The position numbers and the translations under genes were made by a program. A stretch of 34,742 nt of DNA. Origin: Clostridiales bacterium. Its GTDB lineage: Bacteria > Bacillota > Clostridia > Saccharofermentanales > Saccharofermentanaceae. The stretch spans positions 1 to 34,742 of the forward strand of contig JAGDCV010000081.1 in NCBI GenBank assembly GCA_017958365.1, read 5' to 3'. Below are positions 14,886 to 24,319 of the stretch, one piece after another. The notes beneath the pieces are model-generated. The model was given only the letters and a program-made list of their open reading frames with translations. It searched no databases and was not told the origin of the DNA. Every line of letters begins with the position of its first letter. The first letter of the stretch is position 1.

Positions 14886-15971
14886 ATGAAGAAAAGGAAA
14901 CTGGTAACGGCATTGCTTACGGGTGTTATGGCAATGACCATGTTTGCCGGATGTGCACAGGATACAGAAGGCTCAGAGCAGAGCACGGATGCATCATATC
15001 AGGTGGTTAAGATCCTTAATAACCAGCAAAGCCTGTGTCTTGCTCCCGTACACATCGCAATCATAAACGGTTACTTTGACGAGGAGTTTGAGGCCATAGG
15101 TCAGGAGTATGAGATCGTTGATTCCAACATCGACACGGTAACGGAACAGATCACGAGCGGAGAGATCAACGCAGGATACGGACTTACGGGTTCACTCATG
15201 CAGCCTATCTCTAACGGTCTTGAGATTGCTTTCGTAACAGGTCTTCACAGAGGCTGTACGAAGTTCTATTCAAGAAACGGTTCAGGCATCGAGACTCTTG
15301 AGGACTTAAGAGGGGCTACCATCGGAGTTGCGTCGCTTTCAGACTCGGCAGTTATCCAGCTTAAGCGTAAGCTTTACTCTCTGGGCTTTGAAGTTAATGG
15401 TCCTGACGCAGACATTACATTTGTTGCCTATGCGATGACAGATCTTCCTGCAGCACTTGATAACGGTGCAGTTGACGCAGTAGGTCTTCACGATCCGGTC
15501 GCTTACTCTGCAGAGAATAGCTATGACTTCATTAAGATTCTTGATATCGGTGAAGATGATGTCTTTTCCCAGGAGTACTGCTGCCAGGCTTATGTTTCAC
15601 AGGAGCTTATCGCTAATAACCCTGAAGGAGCAGCAGCTTATGCAAGAGCAATTCAGAGAGCAGCCGCTTTCGTACAGGCTTTGCCCGAGGAAGCTGCAAG
15701 GCTTCAGGTCGAGAACGAGTTCATGCCTTCAGAGTCTGAGGCTGATATCGTCCGTTACGGCGAGATCCTCGCAAGCCTTAACTACGAGCCGAATGTTGAA
15801 CTTGGAAGAGAGACTTTCATAGCATCGTTCCACGACCTGCAGGCAACGGGAGATCTTGATGCTTCGTTAGACATTGATACATTCGTAGCAAATGTATATC
15901 CGGATCTGGAGGGTGTTCCCAATTCAGTCTCCTACGATCCCGCTACAGAAACTTTTACATACAGTGAGTGA
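14886..15971 (+). CDS. ABC importer substrate-binding lipoprotein, SsuA/NMT1-like
   Basis: AAAGGAGG precedes the ATG. The N-terminus is a lipoprotein signal ending in MFAGC (Cys23). The mature 339 residues have the NMT1/SsuA-like binding fold: LNNQQSLCLAPVHIAIINGYFDEEF near the start, then SGEINAGYGLTGS and LEDLRGATIGVASLSDS. The Gly/Ser-rich loops would hold an anionic ligand. It completes the importer with the two upstream genes. Conserved features allow sulfonate, sulfate ester, taurine or thiamine precursor ligands; the neighbouring sulfur genes favour organic sulfur. Confidence 0.87.
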   Translation: MKKRKLVTALLTGVMAMTMFAGCAQDTEGSEQSTDASYQVVKILNNQQSLCLAPVHIAIINGYFDEEFEAIGQEYEIVDSNIDTVTEQITSGEINAGYGLTGSLMQPISNGLEIAFVTGLHRGCTKFYSRNGSGIETLEDLRGATIGVASLSDSAVIQLKRKLYSLGFEVNGPDADITFVAYAMTDLPAALDNGAVDAVGLHDPVAYSAENSYDFIKILDIGEDDVFSQEYCCQAYVSQELIANNPEGAAAYARAIQRAAAFVQALPEEAARLQVENEFMPSESEADIVRYGEILASLNYEPNVELGRETFIASFHDLQATGDLDASLDIDTFVANVYPDLEGVPNSVSYDPATETFTYSE

Positions 15972-15976
15972 TTAAC

Positions 15977-16372
15977 ATGATCAGTAAGATTTTAAACGTA
16001 ATTTCAGCAGTATTATCGGCAGTTATCATCATCGGTCTTTTCACCTTTGCCAAGGTATGCGGAGGAATGGAAGGAATGCCCTGCCAGACGACAAAGACAT
16101 ATGCGATCGCAGCAAGTGTTGTTGTGATCATAATTGCAGCACTTAACATCGCAGTCCTTAAGGGCAAGGTGCACATCGTTTCCTCTATCATCGGAGCTTT
16201 GACAGGTCTTGTAATAACATTGCTTCCGGGCGTTATCGCACCGGTGTGCTCCATGGAGATGATGCACTGCGTATCCGTAACCAAACCTTTCCTCACATTT
16301 GCAGGAATAGTTCTCATTATAGTGTTTGCCGTTGATTCGGCTTCACAGGTTCTGTCATCCGGAAAAAACTGA
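15977..16372 (+). CDS. DUF4418-like four-helix membrane protein
   Basis: The ATG at 15977 (MISKILNVI) is preferred over the GTG nine bases upstream; neither has a strong ribosome site, so coupling to the preceding gene is likely. The 131 residues form about four helices. Cysteines sit at equivalent places after helices 1 and 3 (KVCGGMEGMPC and PVCSMEMMHC), a duplicated C-x-MEMM-C-like pattern that could bind a metal or form a disulfide outside the membrane. I recognise this as resembling the DUF4418 family. Function is unknown; the position between the importer and the MacB-type ABC genes suggests it works with one of them. Confidence 0.7.
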   Translation: MISKILNVISAVLSAVIIIGLFTFAKVCGGMEGMPCQTTKTYAIAASVVVIIIAALNIAVLKGKVHIVSSIIGALTGLVITLLPGVIAPVCSMEMMHCVSVTKPFLTFAGIVLIIVFAVDSASQVLSSGKN

Positions 16373-16373
16373 C

Positions 16374-17549
16374 ATGAAATCCGTAAGTAAGCTTGCATTA
16401 AGAAGTATCTATTCGAAGCCCGGCAGAAGCTTTGGTGTGGTGATGATATCTTTAATAATGGCGTTCGTATTCGTGACCGGGAGCCTGGTCGCAACAGGAA
16501 ACCGTGAAGGAAGCCATAACGTCGTCGAGCGTATGGGAGCCGACATCATCGTCGTGCCAGAAGGTCATACGGAAGACATCGAGAGCCTCATCCTCTCCGC
16601 TTCGAAAAGCAGTTTCTACATGAACAACGATGTCATACCTGAAGTACAGTCTGTCGAAGGAGTAACGAGAATATCGGAACAGGTATTCCTCATGACGCTG
16701 GCGGCCTCATGCTGCGACAGTCAGGTGCAGGTGATCGGCATAGATCCTGAAAGTGATTTTACGGTCACGCCGTGGATCGATACGTCATACATAGATAATC
16801 TGTCTGACGGTTCAGTCATCGTGGGAAGTGCGATCGGTGTAGGTGATGATCATACATTCCGAATGTTCGGTAAAGAGTACGATGTTGCAGCCAAGCTCGA
16901 TGAGAGCGGCTCGTCAATGGACTACACCGTATATGTAAGCATAGATACGACAGATGAACTTCTTGAGGCAGCTGCTGCGGCAGGACAGGGTATTCTCGGA
17001 GAAGTGGACGGACAGAAGGTATCGGCTGTATTGGTGGATGTCGATAACCCTGATGATGTTGGTTCTGTGGCTACCAGATTGGACAAGATAGACGGAGTGG
17101 ACGTCATAACAGCAGACTCTGTCTCTCAGAGGGTGTCGGCATCTTTAAATCCTTCATTATCTTTCTATGTTATCGTTCTCGTAGAGTTCTTCGCGACGGG
17201 AACGATAATCCTCTACCTCATATCGTTCATCACGATCAGAGGAAGAAAGGATGAGGCCGACGCATTTCGAGTAATGGGATTTTCTGCTAGATTCATCAGG
17301 AGGCTGTTTCTTGCCGAGACATTTATCCTGACATCAGGTGGAGCGTTGACTGGAACCCTGATCGGGGTCCTGTTTACGGCGTTGTTCTCATCGGTGATCA
17401 AAGACAGTATCGATATACCTTTTATGACTCCGTCCGTATCGGTATTTGCCGGTCTTGCGCTACTGTCATTTGTGATTGCAGCGGTGACAGGTCCCGTGAG
17501 TGCATTTAACACGACACGTAAAGTCTGCCCCGAATTTATTAATGAGTGA
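16374..17549 (+). CDS. MacB/FtsX-type ABC transporter permease
   Basis: The ATG at 16374 (MKSVSKLALRSIYSKPGRSFG) overlaps the region of the previous stop and gives 391 residues; an upstream ATG in the same frame would add an unlikely N-terminus. There is one N-terminal helix (VVMISLIMAFVFVTGSLVA), a large extracytoplasmic domain (about residues 45-250) and three C-terminal helices around SFYVIVLVEFFATGTIILYL, with the FtsX-like core. This is the MacB/LolC layout: mechanotransmission rather than import, moving lipoproteins or small molecules outward. The next gene encodes its ATPase. Confidence 0.85.
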   Translation: MKSVSKLALRSIYSKPGRSFGVVMISLIMAFVFVTGSLVATGNREGSHNVVERMGADIIVVPEGHTEDIESLILSASKSSFYMNNDVIPEVQSVEGVTRISEQVFLMTLAASCCDSQVQVIGIDPESDFTVTPWIDTSYIDNLSDGSVIVGSAIGVGDDHTFRMFGKEYDVAAKLDESGSSMDYTVYVSIDTTDELLEAAAAAGQGILGEVDGQKVSAVLVDVDNPDDVGSVATRLDKIDGVDVITADSVSQRVSASLNPSLSFYVIVLVEFFATGTIILYLISFITIRGRKDEADAFRVMGFSARFIRRLFLAETFILTSGGALTGTLIGVLFTALFSSVIKDSIDIPFMTPSVSVFAGLALLSFVIAAVTGPVSAFNTTRKVCPEFINE

Positions 17550-17554
17550 TCAGC

Positions 17555-18202
17555 ATGTTAATAAGATTAGAACAGATAGACAAAAGATATAAGACGTTAA
17601 GAAGAACGAGGGAAGTTTTTTCCGGATTGAATCTTACGATTGATGACGGAAAGTTTACTTTGCTTAAAGGCGAGAGCGGATCGGGTAAGAGCACTCTTAT
17701 CAATCTGCTTCTGGGTTTTACACCGGCCGACTCCGGCAAGGTCTATTACGAAGATACGGAGTTTACCGGACTTGATGAGAGTTCCAAGGCTGCTTTTCGA
17801 AGGGAGAATATCGGTGTAGTCACGCAGGATTCTTCCCTTATCTCTTATCTTACAGTGGATGAGAATATCGTTCTTGCAGCAGGTGAGGGGAAGCTCTCGA
17901 GGAAAGAGCGCGAGGATCTTCTTGATATCGTTGGTCTTAAGGACTGTATTGATGCTTATCCGGGTGAACTTTCCGGAGGTGAGATAAAGCGTGCTGCGAT
18001 AGCCCGTGCTGTAGCGGGAAACCCGCATACCATCCTCATGGATGAGCCCACGGCAAATCTTGATAAGGAAAATGTAAGACGGGTGCTCAATCTGCTCAGA
18101 AAAAAGGCGGCTGAAGGCAATACAGTGATCATTAGTTCTCATGAGGAAGATGCCCGTGAATACGCGGATGTAACGGTAGATCTTGATCTTGCAAAAGAGT
18201 GA
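17555..18202 (+). CDS. MacB/LolD-type ABC transporter ATPase
   Basis: The start is at ATG 17555 (MLIRLEQIDKRY); a GTG nine bases upstream is less likely. The 215 residues carry Walker A GESGSGKST, signature LSGGEIKRAAIARA, Walker B ILMDEPTANLD and H-loop ISSHEED. DEPTANLD and the short length match the LolD/MacB ATPase group. It pairs with the FtsX-type permease just upstream. It ends the importer operon; about 110 bases later a new promoter drives cysK. Confidence 0.88.
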   Translation: MLIRLEQIDKRYKTLRRTREVFSGLNLTIDDGKFTLLKGESGSGKSTLINLLLGFTPADSGKVYYEDTEFTGLDESSKAAFRRENIGVVTQDSSLISYLTVDENIVLAAGEGKLSRKEREDLLDIVGLKDCIDAYPGELSGGEIKRAAIARAVAGNPHTILMDEPTANLDKENVRRVLNLLRKKAAEGNTVIISSHEEDAREYADVTVDLDLAKE

Positions 18203-18210
18203 TAAAACCA

Positions 18211-18228
18211 GGTTATCACGGGTAATAA
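18211..18228 (+). promoter_or_regulatory. Operator shared by importer and cysK-nif operons, copy 2
   Basis: GGTTATCACGGGTAATAA differs from 12972-12989 at only three positions and is again followed, after 11 bases, by the -35. Similarity extends a little on both sides (CA before, then C-GG-AA-TT after). The shared placement upstream of two separate sulfur-linked operons argues for one regulator. Confidence 0.65.
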
Positions 18229-18239
18229 AACACCGGAAA

Positions 18240-18268
18240 TTTACACGCTATAGGTGCTTTAGTAACAT
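18240..18268 (+). promoter_or_regulatory. Predicted promoter of the cysK-nif-like operon
   Basis: TTTACA (18240-18245) and TAACAT (18263-18268) are separated by 17 bases and match the sigma-A consensus at five and four of six positions. The leader to the cysK start is about 35 bases, with AAAAAGGAGAG as the ribosome site. No other promoter is obvious before the end of nifK-like 2. Confidence 0.55.
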
Positions 18269-18311
18269 AAACACATCTAACCCCAAATAGATATAAAAAG
18301 GAGAGACGAAC

Positions 18312-19247
18312 ATGAGTAAGATTTATGAAAGCGCATTGGAACTTATCGGACAGACACCTATCCTTAAGCTTAACCGCTATTCCGAGAAGAAGGACATCAA
18401 GGATGCAACAGTTTTGGGTAAGCTTGAGTATATGAACCCCGCAGGTTCCGTTAAGGACAGAATTGCAAAGGCAATGATCGAGGATGCTGAGGCTGCAGGA
18501 ATCCTTAAGCCCGGTTCAACCATCATTGAGCCTACTTCCGGTAATACAGGTATCGGTATCGCAGCAGTAGCTGCTTCCAAGGGATACAGAGCTATCCTTA
18601 CGCTTCCCGAGACAATGAGTGTCGAGAGAAGAAATCTTCTCAAGGCTTACGGCGCCGAGCTCGTTCTTACAGAGGGCGCTAAGGGTATGAAGGGCGCTAT
18701 CGCCAAGGCAGAAGAACTCAATCAGGAGATTGAGAATTCCGTTATCCTCGGCCAGTTCGTTAACCCTTCCAATCCCAAGATCCACAAGGAGACAACAGGT
18801 CCCGAGATCTGGGAGCAGACAGAGGGTAAGGTAGACATTTTTGTAGCAGGCGTAGGTACAGGCGGAACCATCACAGGTGTCGGCGAGTATCTTAAGTCCA
18901 AAAACCCCAACGTTAAGATCGTTGCGGTTGAGCCCCAGACAAGTGCCGTTCTTTCGACAGGTGTTGCAGGAGCTCACAAGATCCAGGGTATCGGAGCAGG
19001 CTTCGTTCCCCAGGTCCTCAATACAGAAGTTTACGATGAGATCATCCCCATCGCTAATGAGGATGCTTTCGCTGAAGGCAAGTTGTTCGCAGTATCCGAG
19101 GGTATCCTCGTCGGTATCTCTTCCGGTGCTGCTTTGAAGGCTGCCGAGATACTTGCTAAGCGTCCTGAGAATAAGGGCAAGGTCATCGTTGCTTTGCTTC
19201 CTGACTCAGGTGACAGATATCTGTCAACGCCGCTCTTTGCAAACTGA
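18312..19247 (+). CDS. cysK: Cysteine synthase (O-acetylserine sulfhydrylase)
   Basis: The 311-residue protein has the full canonical set: LIGQTPILKLNR, Schiff-base Lys48 in NPAGSVKDR, PTSGNTGIGIA, the glycine loop GVGTGGTITG, VAVEP, and SGAALKAAEIL and LLPDSGDRYLSTPLF at the end. It makes L-cysteine from O-acetylserine and sulfide in the cytoplasm. Of the three family members in this window it is the most conventional. It heads the operon containing the nitrogenase-like genes, with only 18 bases to the next gene, so sulfide set free by that system could be captured at once. Confidence 0.93.
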   Translation: MSKIYESALELIGQTPILKLNRYSEKKDIKDATVLGKLEYMNPAGSVKDRIAKAMIEDAEAAGILKPGSTIIEPTSGNTGIGIAAVAASKGYRAILTLPETMSVERRNLLKAYGAELVLTEGAKGMKGAIAKAEELNQEIENSVILGQFVNPSNPKIHKETTGPEIWEQTEGKVDIFVAGVGTGGTITGVGEYLKSKNPNVKIVAVEPQTSAVLSTGVAGAHKIQGIGAGFVPQVLNTEVYDEIIPIANEDAFAEGKLFAVSEGILVGISSGAALKAAEILAKRPENKGKVIVALLPDSGDRYLSTPLFAN

Positions 19248-19265
19248 TATCAAAGAAGGTTTCGC

Positions 19266-19424
19266 ATGGTCATCGATGGAGACGGAACAAGGAATGATGA
19301 GTGGTACATAGACGAGATAAGAAAGCAGATCTCGACTATCAGATACGGAAGTCTGAACATCATCATCCAGGATGGTAAGGTCATCCAGATCGAGAAGACC
19401 GAGAAATTCAGACAGAAGAACTAG
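19266..19424 (+). CDS. yezD: YezD-family small protein (DUF2292-like)
   Basis: A 52-residue frame with AAGAAGG before its ATG. The C-terminal half, IRYGSLNIIIQDGKVIQIEKTEKFR, has the invariant pattern of the YezD/DUF2292 family ('GS...I.IQDGK..QIEKTEK'). Members are small and uncharacterised and are often found beside sulfate or sulfonate assimilation genes. It sits 18 bases after cysK and five bases before the nifB-like gene, so it is part of the operon. It is the link that ties the nitrogenase-like genes to sulfur uptake by gene association. Confidence 0.82.
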   Translation: MVIDGDGTRNDEWYIDEIRKQISTIRYGSLNIIIQDGKVIQIEKTEKFRQKN

Positions 19425-19429
19425 ATATC

Positions 19430-20294
19430 ATGAGCAACACATATAAAGATCTTCAAAACTCCCATCCGTGTTTTGGTGGGCGGAGGAATAATGCGGGAAG
19501 AATACATCTTCCCGTTAGCCCCGGATGCAATATCGCATGCAGGTTTTGTGACAGGAGCATCAACGATGTCGAGGTAAGACCGGGAGTAACATCCAAGGTC
19601 ATTAAGCCCGAGGAAGTACCCGGACTTCTTACCAAGGCACTTGATATCTGTCCTGACATCAAAGTCGCAGGTATCGCAGGTCCGGGCGACACTCTGGCTT
19701 CGGATAATGCACTTGAGTCATTCAGGATCATAAAGGATAAGTTCCCGGGTCTTATCAAGTGCATGAGCACGAACGGGTTGCTTCTCGACGAGAGGGCAGA
19801 TGAAGTAATTGACATAGGGATCGACTCTTTGACGGTCACGGTTAATGCCGTAGATCCTTCGATACTTACGAAGCTTAATGATTACATCATCTGGCACGGT
19901 GAGAAGATCGAAGGAGAAAAGGGAGCGAAGATCCTCATAACGAATCAGCTTGCAGGGATCAGGAAGGTGGCGGCCGCAGGTATTACCGTCAAGGTCAATA
20001 CCGTCCTCGTCCCTTCCATAAACGGAGACCACATCGAGCAGATAGCAAAAGCTGTTAAGGAAGCGGGAGCGAAGATATATAACATCATCCCTCTCATCCC
20101 GCAGCACAAACTCAAGGATGTTCCCGCTCCTACGTGTATCGAGATCGATAAGGCGAGGACACTTGCGGGCAAATACATCGATGTATTCCGTCACTGCCAG
20201 CACTGCCGTGCCGATGCAGTCGGCGTTCCGGGTAAGACCGAATTCGGTGACCGCATCTACCAGAACCGTGTAGGAGCAAAGGAGACTTTCTCCC

Positions 20295-20302
<8 letters not shown>
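19430..20302 (+). CDS. nifB: NifB-like radical SAM cofactor synthase
   Basis: The 290-residue protein matches the NifB core: HPCF (Cys14), RIHLPVSPGCNIACRFC with radical SAM Cys33, Cys37 and Cys40, RPGVTS, VAGIAGPGDTLA, CMSTNGL (Cys111), VTVNAVDPSI and the C-terminal HCQHCRADAVG (Cys256, Cys259). NifB joins two 4Fe-4S clusters around a carbide to make the 8Fe core of nitrogenase cofactors. The cysteine that NifB usually has in NRKYDCxNESRPG is absent; here the stretch reads DRSINDVEVRPG. Cluster ligation may therefore differ. There is no fused NifX domain; that domain is the next gene, overlapping by eight bases. A closely related cofactor-building enzyme is a better description than proven NifB. 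Confidence 0.85.
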
Positions 20303-21520
<1,218 letters not shown>

Positions 21521-21554
21521 TCTATACAAGTAACAAGCTAAAGGAGAGTATGAA

Positions 21555-23021
21555 ATGGGCGTTAATCTTGATAATTCAAATGTTGCCACAAGAGAGAACC
21601 GAATAGGTTCGATCACAGGCTATATCGGTTCGTTAAAGGACCTTGCCGAGCAGAGCGAATGCGGAACACTTAAGGGCTGTTCGAGATGTTTCTCACAGTC
21701 GAGTACATGTCTTTCTTCATGTGCTTTGGGACAGCTTTGCGGAATCCGCGACGTTGCATTGATCCATCACGGACCTGCCGGATGTTCCGTTGCCGCTGCA
21801 GGCTCCTACTACATGTCAAAGGTTATGCCTAAGAAGAGAGGAGTAACATCCTCAACTGTTTATGTCGGTACGGACATGAACGAGAACGATACGATCTTCG
21901 GTTCAACAGAAACATTAAGAAGTGTAATTCTCGAAGTAAATAAGAGATACAGCCCCAAGGCGATATTCGTATCAAGTTCCTGTGCTACGGGAATCATCGG
22001 TGAGGATATCGACAGCATCGTTGACGAAGTCAGGGATGAGGTCGGTGTTCCGATCGTTGCCGTTCACTGCGAAGGATTTAAGTCAAGGATCTGGGCAACG
22101 GGTTTTGATATCTCCGACCACGCAGTTTTACAGTCGATCGTTCAGCCTCCCCGTGAAGGTGTTAAGACCAATAAGATCAACTTCAAGAACTTCTTCGAGT
22201 CAGCTCGTCCCGAGATCATCGAGATATTCAAAAGATTCGACCTTGAGCCCGTATTCTTATACTGTAACTCAACTGTAGAGGAACTCTCACACTTGTCCGA
22301 GAGCCTTGCTACTACCTGCATCTGCGGAACACTCGGTAACTATCTCGGAAATACTCTCGAAGAGAAGTACGGAGTTCCTTATGTAAGGAGCATCAACCAG
22401 TGCGGAATCAAGGGATTCGAAGCTTGGCTTCGCGAGATCGGTAAGGTAACGGGAAGATCCGAGAAGGTAGAAGAGTACATCGCTGAACAAAGAGCGATCT
22501 ACATGCCTCAGATAGAGGAGATCAAGAAGGAACTTACCGGCCTTACAGCCGTTATCGGAATGGGCCCGGGTTACACATTCGAGGTTTCCCGTGTTCTTGA
22601 CGAACTCGGCATCAAGGTCGTATGGGCTCTTGCATGGCACTACGACAAGAAGTATGAGAACGGCGACGTACCGCCTTCAATGAAGTATCTTCTTGAGAAC
22701 AATATCGACTTCGAGGCTAGTGTTGCCGACCAGCAAAACTACGAAGTAATGAATATCCTTCATAAGTATAAGCCTGATATGTACCTGTCCCGTCATCCGG
22801 GTTCTACTGTTTGGGCTATCAAGAACGGTACGCCTGCGGTTTATGTTGCTGACGAGTACATGATCTTCGGTTATAAGAACACATTAGAGTTTGCAAAGAC
22901 AGTTCTTGATGCTATCAGGAACAGAAGCTTTGAAGAGAATCTTGCAGCAAGAACCAAGCTTCCTTACACCGATTGGTGGTACAAGCAGAATGTTGATGCA
23001 TTCTTGGAGGAGGCAAAGTAA
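21555..23021 (+). CDS. Nitrogenase component 1 alpha-like subunit, first copy (NifD-like 1)
   Basis: The 488 residues form an Oxidored_nitro (NifD-type) domain. P-cluster cysteines are Cys52, Cys77 (HHGPAGC) and Cys143 (SSCATGIIGEDID). Counting back from LEEKYGVP, Cys257 aligns with the Cys275 cofactor ligand of NifD. The residue matching His442 is Tyr430 (TPAVYVADEY), and in CEGFKSRIWATGF the matches to Gln191 and His195 are Trp180 and Phe184. It therefore cannot be an N2-reducing NifD and resembles a cofactor-scaffold (NifE-like) subunit in missing the His ligand. Extra cysteines lie at the N-terminus (CGTLKGCSRC). Its stop overlaps the K1 start, so D1K1 should be an obligate pair. Confidence 0.87.
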   Translation: MGVNLDNSNVATRENRIGSITGYIGSLKDLAEQSECGTLKGCSRCFSQSSTCLSSCALGQLCGIRDVALIHHGPAGCSVAAAGSYYMSKVMPKKRGVTSSTVYVGTDMNENDTIFGSTETLRSVILEVNKRYSPKAIFVSSSCATGIIGEDIDSIVDEVRDEVGVPIVAVHCEGFKSRIWATGFDISDHAVLQSIVQPPREGVKTNKINFKNFFESARPEIIEIFKRFDLEPVFLYCNSTVEELSHLSESLATTCICGTLGNYLGNTLEEKYGVPYVRSINQCGIKGFEAWLREIGKVTGRSEKVEEYIAEQRAIYMPQIEEIKKELTGLTAVIGMGPGYTFEVSRVLDELGIKVVWALAWHYDKKYENGDVPPSMKYLLENNIDFEASVADQQNYEVMNILHKYKPDMYLSRHPGSTVWAIKNGTPAVYVADEYMIFGYKNTLEFAKTVLDAIRNRSFEENLAARTKLPYTDWWYKQNVDAFLEEAK

Positions 23022-24319
23022 TGGCTAAGATATTAGATAAGCAAAGATATAAGTGCGCACTTGCTGCAATGCAGACGGTGCAGGCGATAGACAGGGCGCT
23101 CCCCATACTTCATTCGGGTCCCGGATGTGCACAGAAGCTCTCTGACGGTACGGGAAGCTCGGGTTACTTCTCACCAAACATCTTTCCCTGTACAAGCATT
23201 AACGAGAAGGATGTAGTATTCGGCGGTGTTAAGAAGCTTAATTCCACGATTGAGAACTCTCTTAAAGTCATAGACGCAGATCTATATGTTGTTCTTACGG
23301 GATGTATCCCTGAGATCGTCGGTGACGACTCGGAAGAGGTAGTAACGAGATTCGAAGATGCCGATAAGCCCGTGGTCTATGCTCCCACGGCAGGATTTAA
23401 GGGCAACAACTATAAGGGCCATGAGCAGGTCGTTGATGCGATCATCGATCAGTATCTTAAGAAGTCAGACAAGAAGGAAGAGGGCCTGGTTAACATCTGG
23501 GCTGATGTTCCTTACCAGGATCTGTTCTGGCTCGGTAACTTAAGAGAGATCGAGAAGCTCATCTCTGAGCTTGGATTAAAGCCCAATACTATCTTCGGAT
23601 ATAACAGAGGAATCATGAATATCGATAAGATCCCTGAGGCACAGTTTAATCTTCTCGTGTCTCCCTGGGTTGGTCTTAGCAATGTTAAGAAACTTGAGAA
23701 GAAGTTCGGAACTCCGTTCCTTCACTACAAGACTTTGCCCATCGGTGCAACTGAGACTTCCAAGTTCTTAAGAGAAGTAGGTAAGTTTGCAGGCGTATCC
23801 GAGATCAAGGTCGAGTCAGTTATCAAGGAGCACGAGGATTACTATTACTACCTCATCGCAAGATATGCGGATCTGTTCCTCGAGAACCGTGTCATCAACA
23901 AGCAGTTCTCGGTTGTTGCGGATGCCCAGTACACACTTGCCATCACGAAGTTCCTCGTTAATGACTTAGGTCTTCTTCCGGCAACGCAGTTCATAACAGA
24001 TGACACCCCCAAGGTTTATCACGATGCGATAAGGGAAGAGTTCGAGAACTTAAACTTCGGCATCAAGGCTGAGGTTTTGTTCGAGACTGACGGATATAAG
24101 ATCCACAACAATATCAAAGAACACGACTATCACGGTTATCCCCTCGTACTTGGCGGATACTATGAGAAGGAGTTGACTGAAGAGCTTAAAGGTAACTTCC
24201 TTAACATCTCATGGCCTTTCCAGGATCGTGTCGTAATGGACACTTCATACGCAGGCTACAGCGGAAGTATCAAGCTCATCGAAGATATCTACACCGTTGC
24301 CGTATCGAGGTTCAACTAA
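23021..24319 (+). CDS. Nitrogenase component 1 beta-like subunit, first copy (NifK-like 1)
   Basis: The 432-residue protein is the beta partner of D1, overlapping it by one base (TAATG). P-cluster-type cysteines are Cys12 (RYKCALAA), Cys36 (HSGPGC) and Cys95 (LTGCIPEIVGDD), the spacing expected of NifK-family proteins. The rest follows the NifK pattern of three Rossmann-like domains: KDVVFGGVKKL, SPWVGLSNVKKLEKKFGTPF and WPFQDRVVMDTSYAGYSGSIKLIEDIY near the end. It is shorter than catalytic NifK because the long N-terminal extension is missing, as in NifN and the nitrogenase-like enzymes. It is immediately followed by the Cys-rich NifX-like gene. Confidence 0.87.
   Translation: MAKILDKQRYKCALAAMQTVQAIDRALPILHSGPGCAQKLSDGTGSSGYFSPNIFPCTSINEKDVVFGGVKKLNSTIENSLKVIDADLYVVLTGCIPEIVGDDSEEVVTRFEDADKPVVYAPTAGFKGNNYKGHEQVVDAIIDQYLKKSDKKEEGLVNIWADVPYQDLFWLGNLREIEKLISELGLKPNTIFGYNRGIMNIDKIPEAQFNLLVSPWVGLSNVKKLEKKFGTPFLHYKTLPIGATETSKFLREVGKFAGVSEIKVESVIKEHEDYYYYLIARYADLFLENRVINKQFSVVADAQYTLAITKFLVNDLGLLPATQFITDDTPKVYHDAIREEFENLNFGIKAEVLFETDGYKIHNNIKEHDYHGYPLVLGGYYEKELTEELKGNFLNISWPFQDRVVMDTSYAGYSGSIKLIEDIYTVAVSRFN

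Noticed and set aside
14378..14986. Long minus-strand open frame of 202 codons across the importer ATPase gene
   Set aside because: It is antisense to clear coding motifs, has no ribosome site and resembles no family; similar antisense frames at 19718-20332 and 25318-25917 were dismissed for the same reason.
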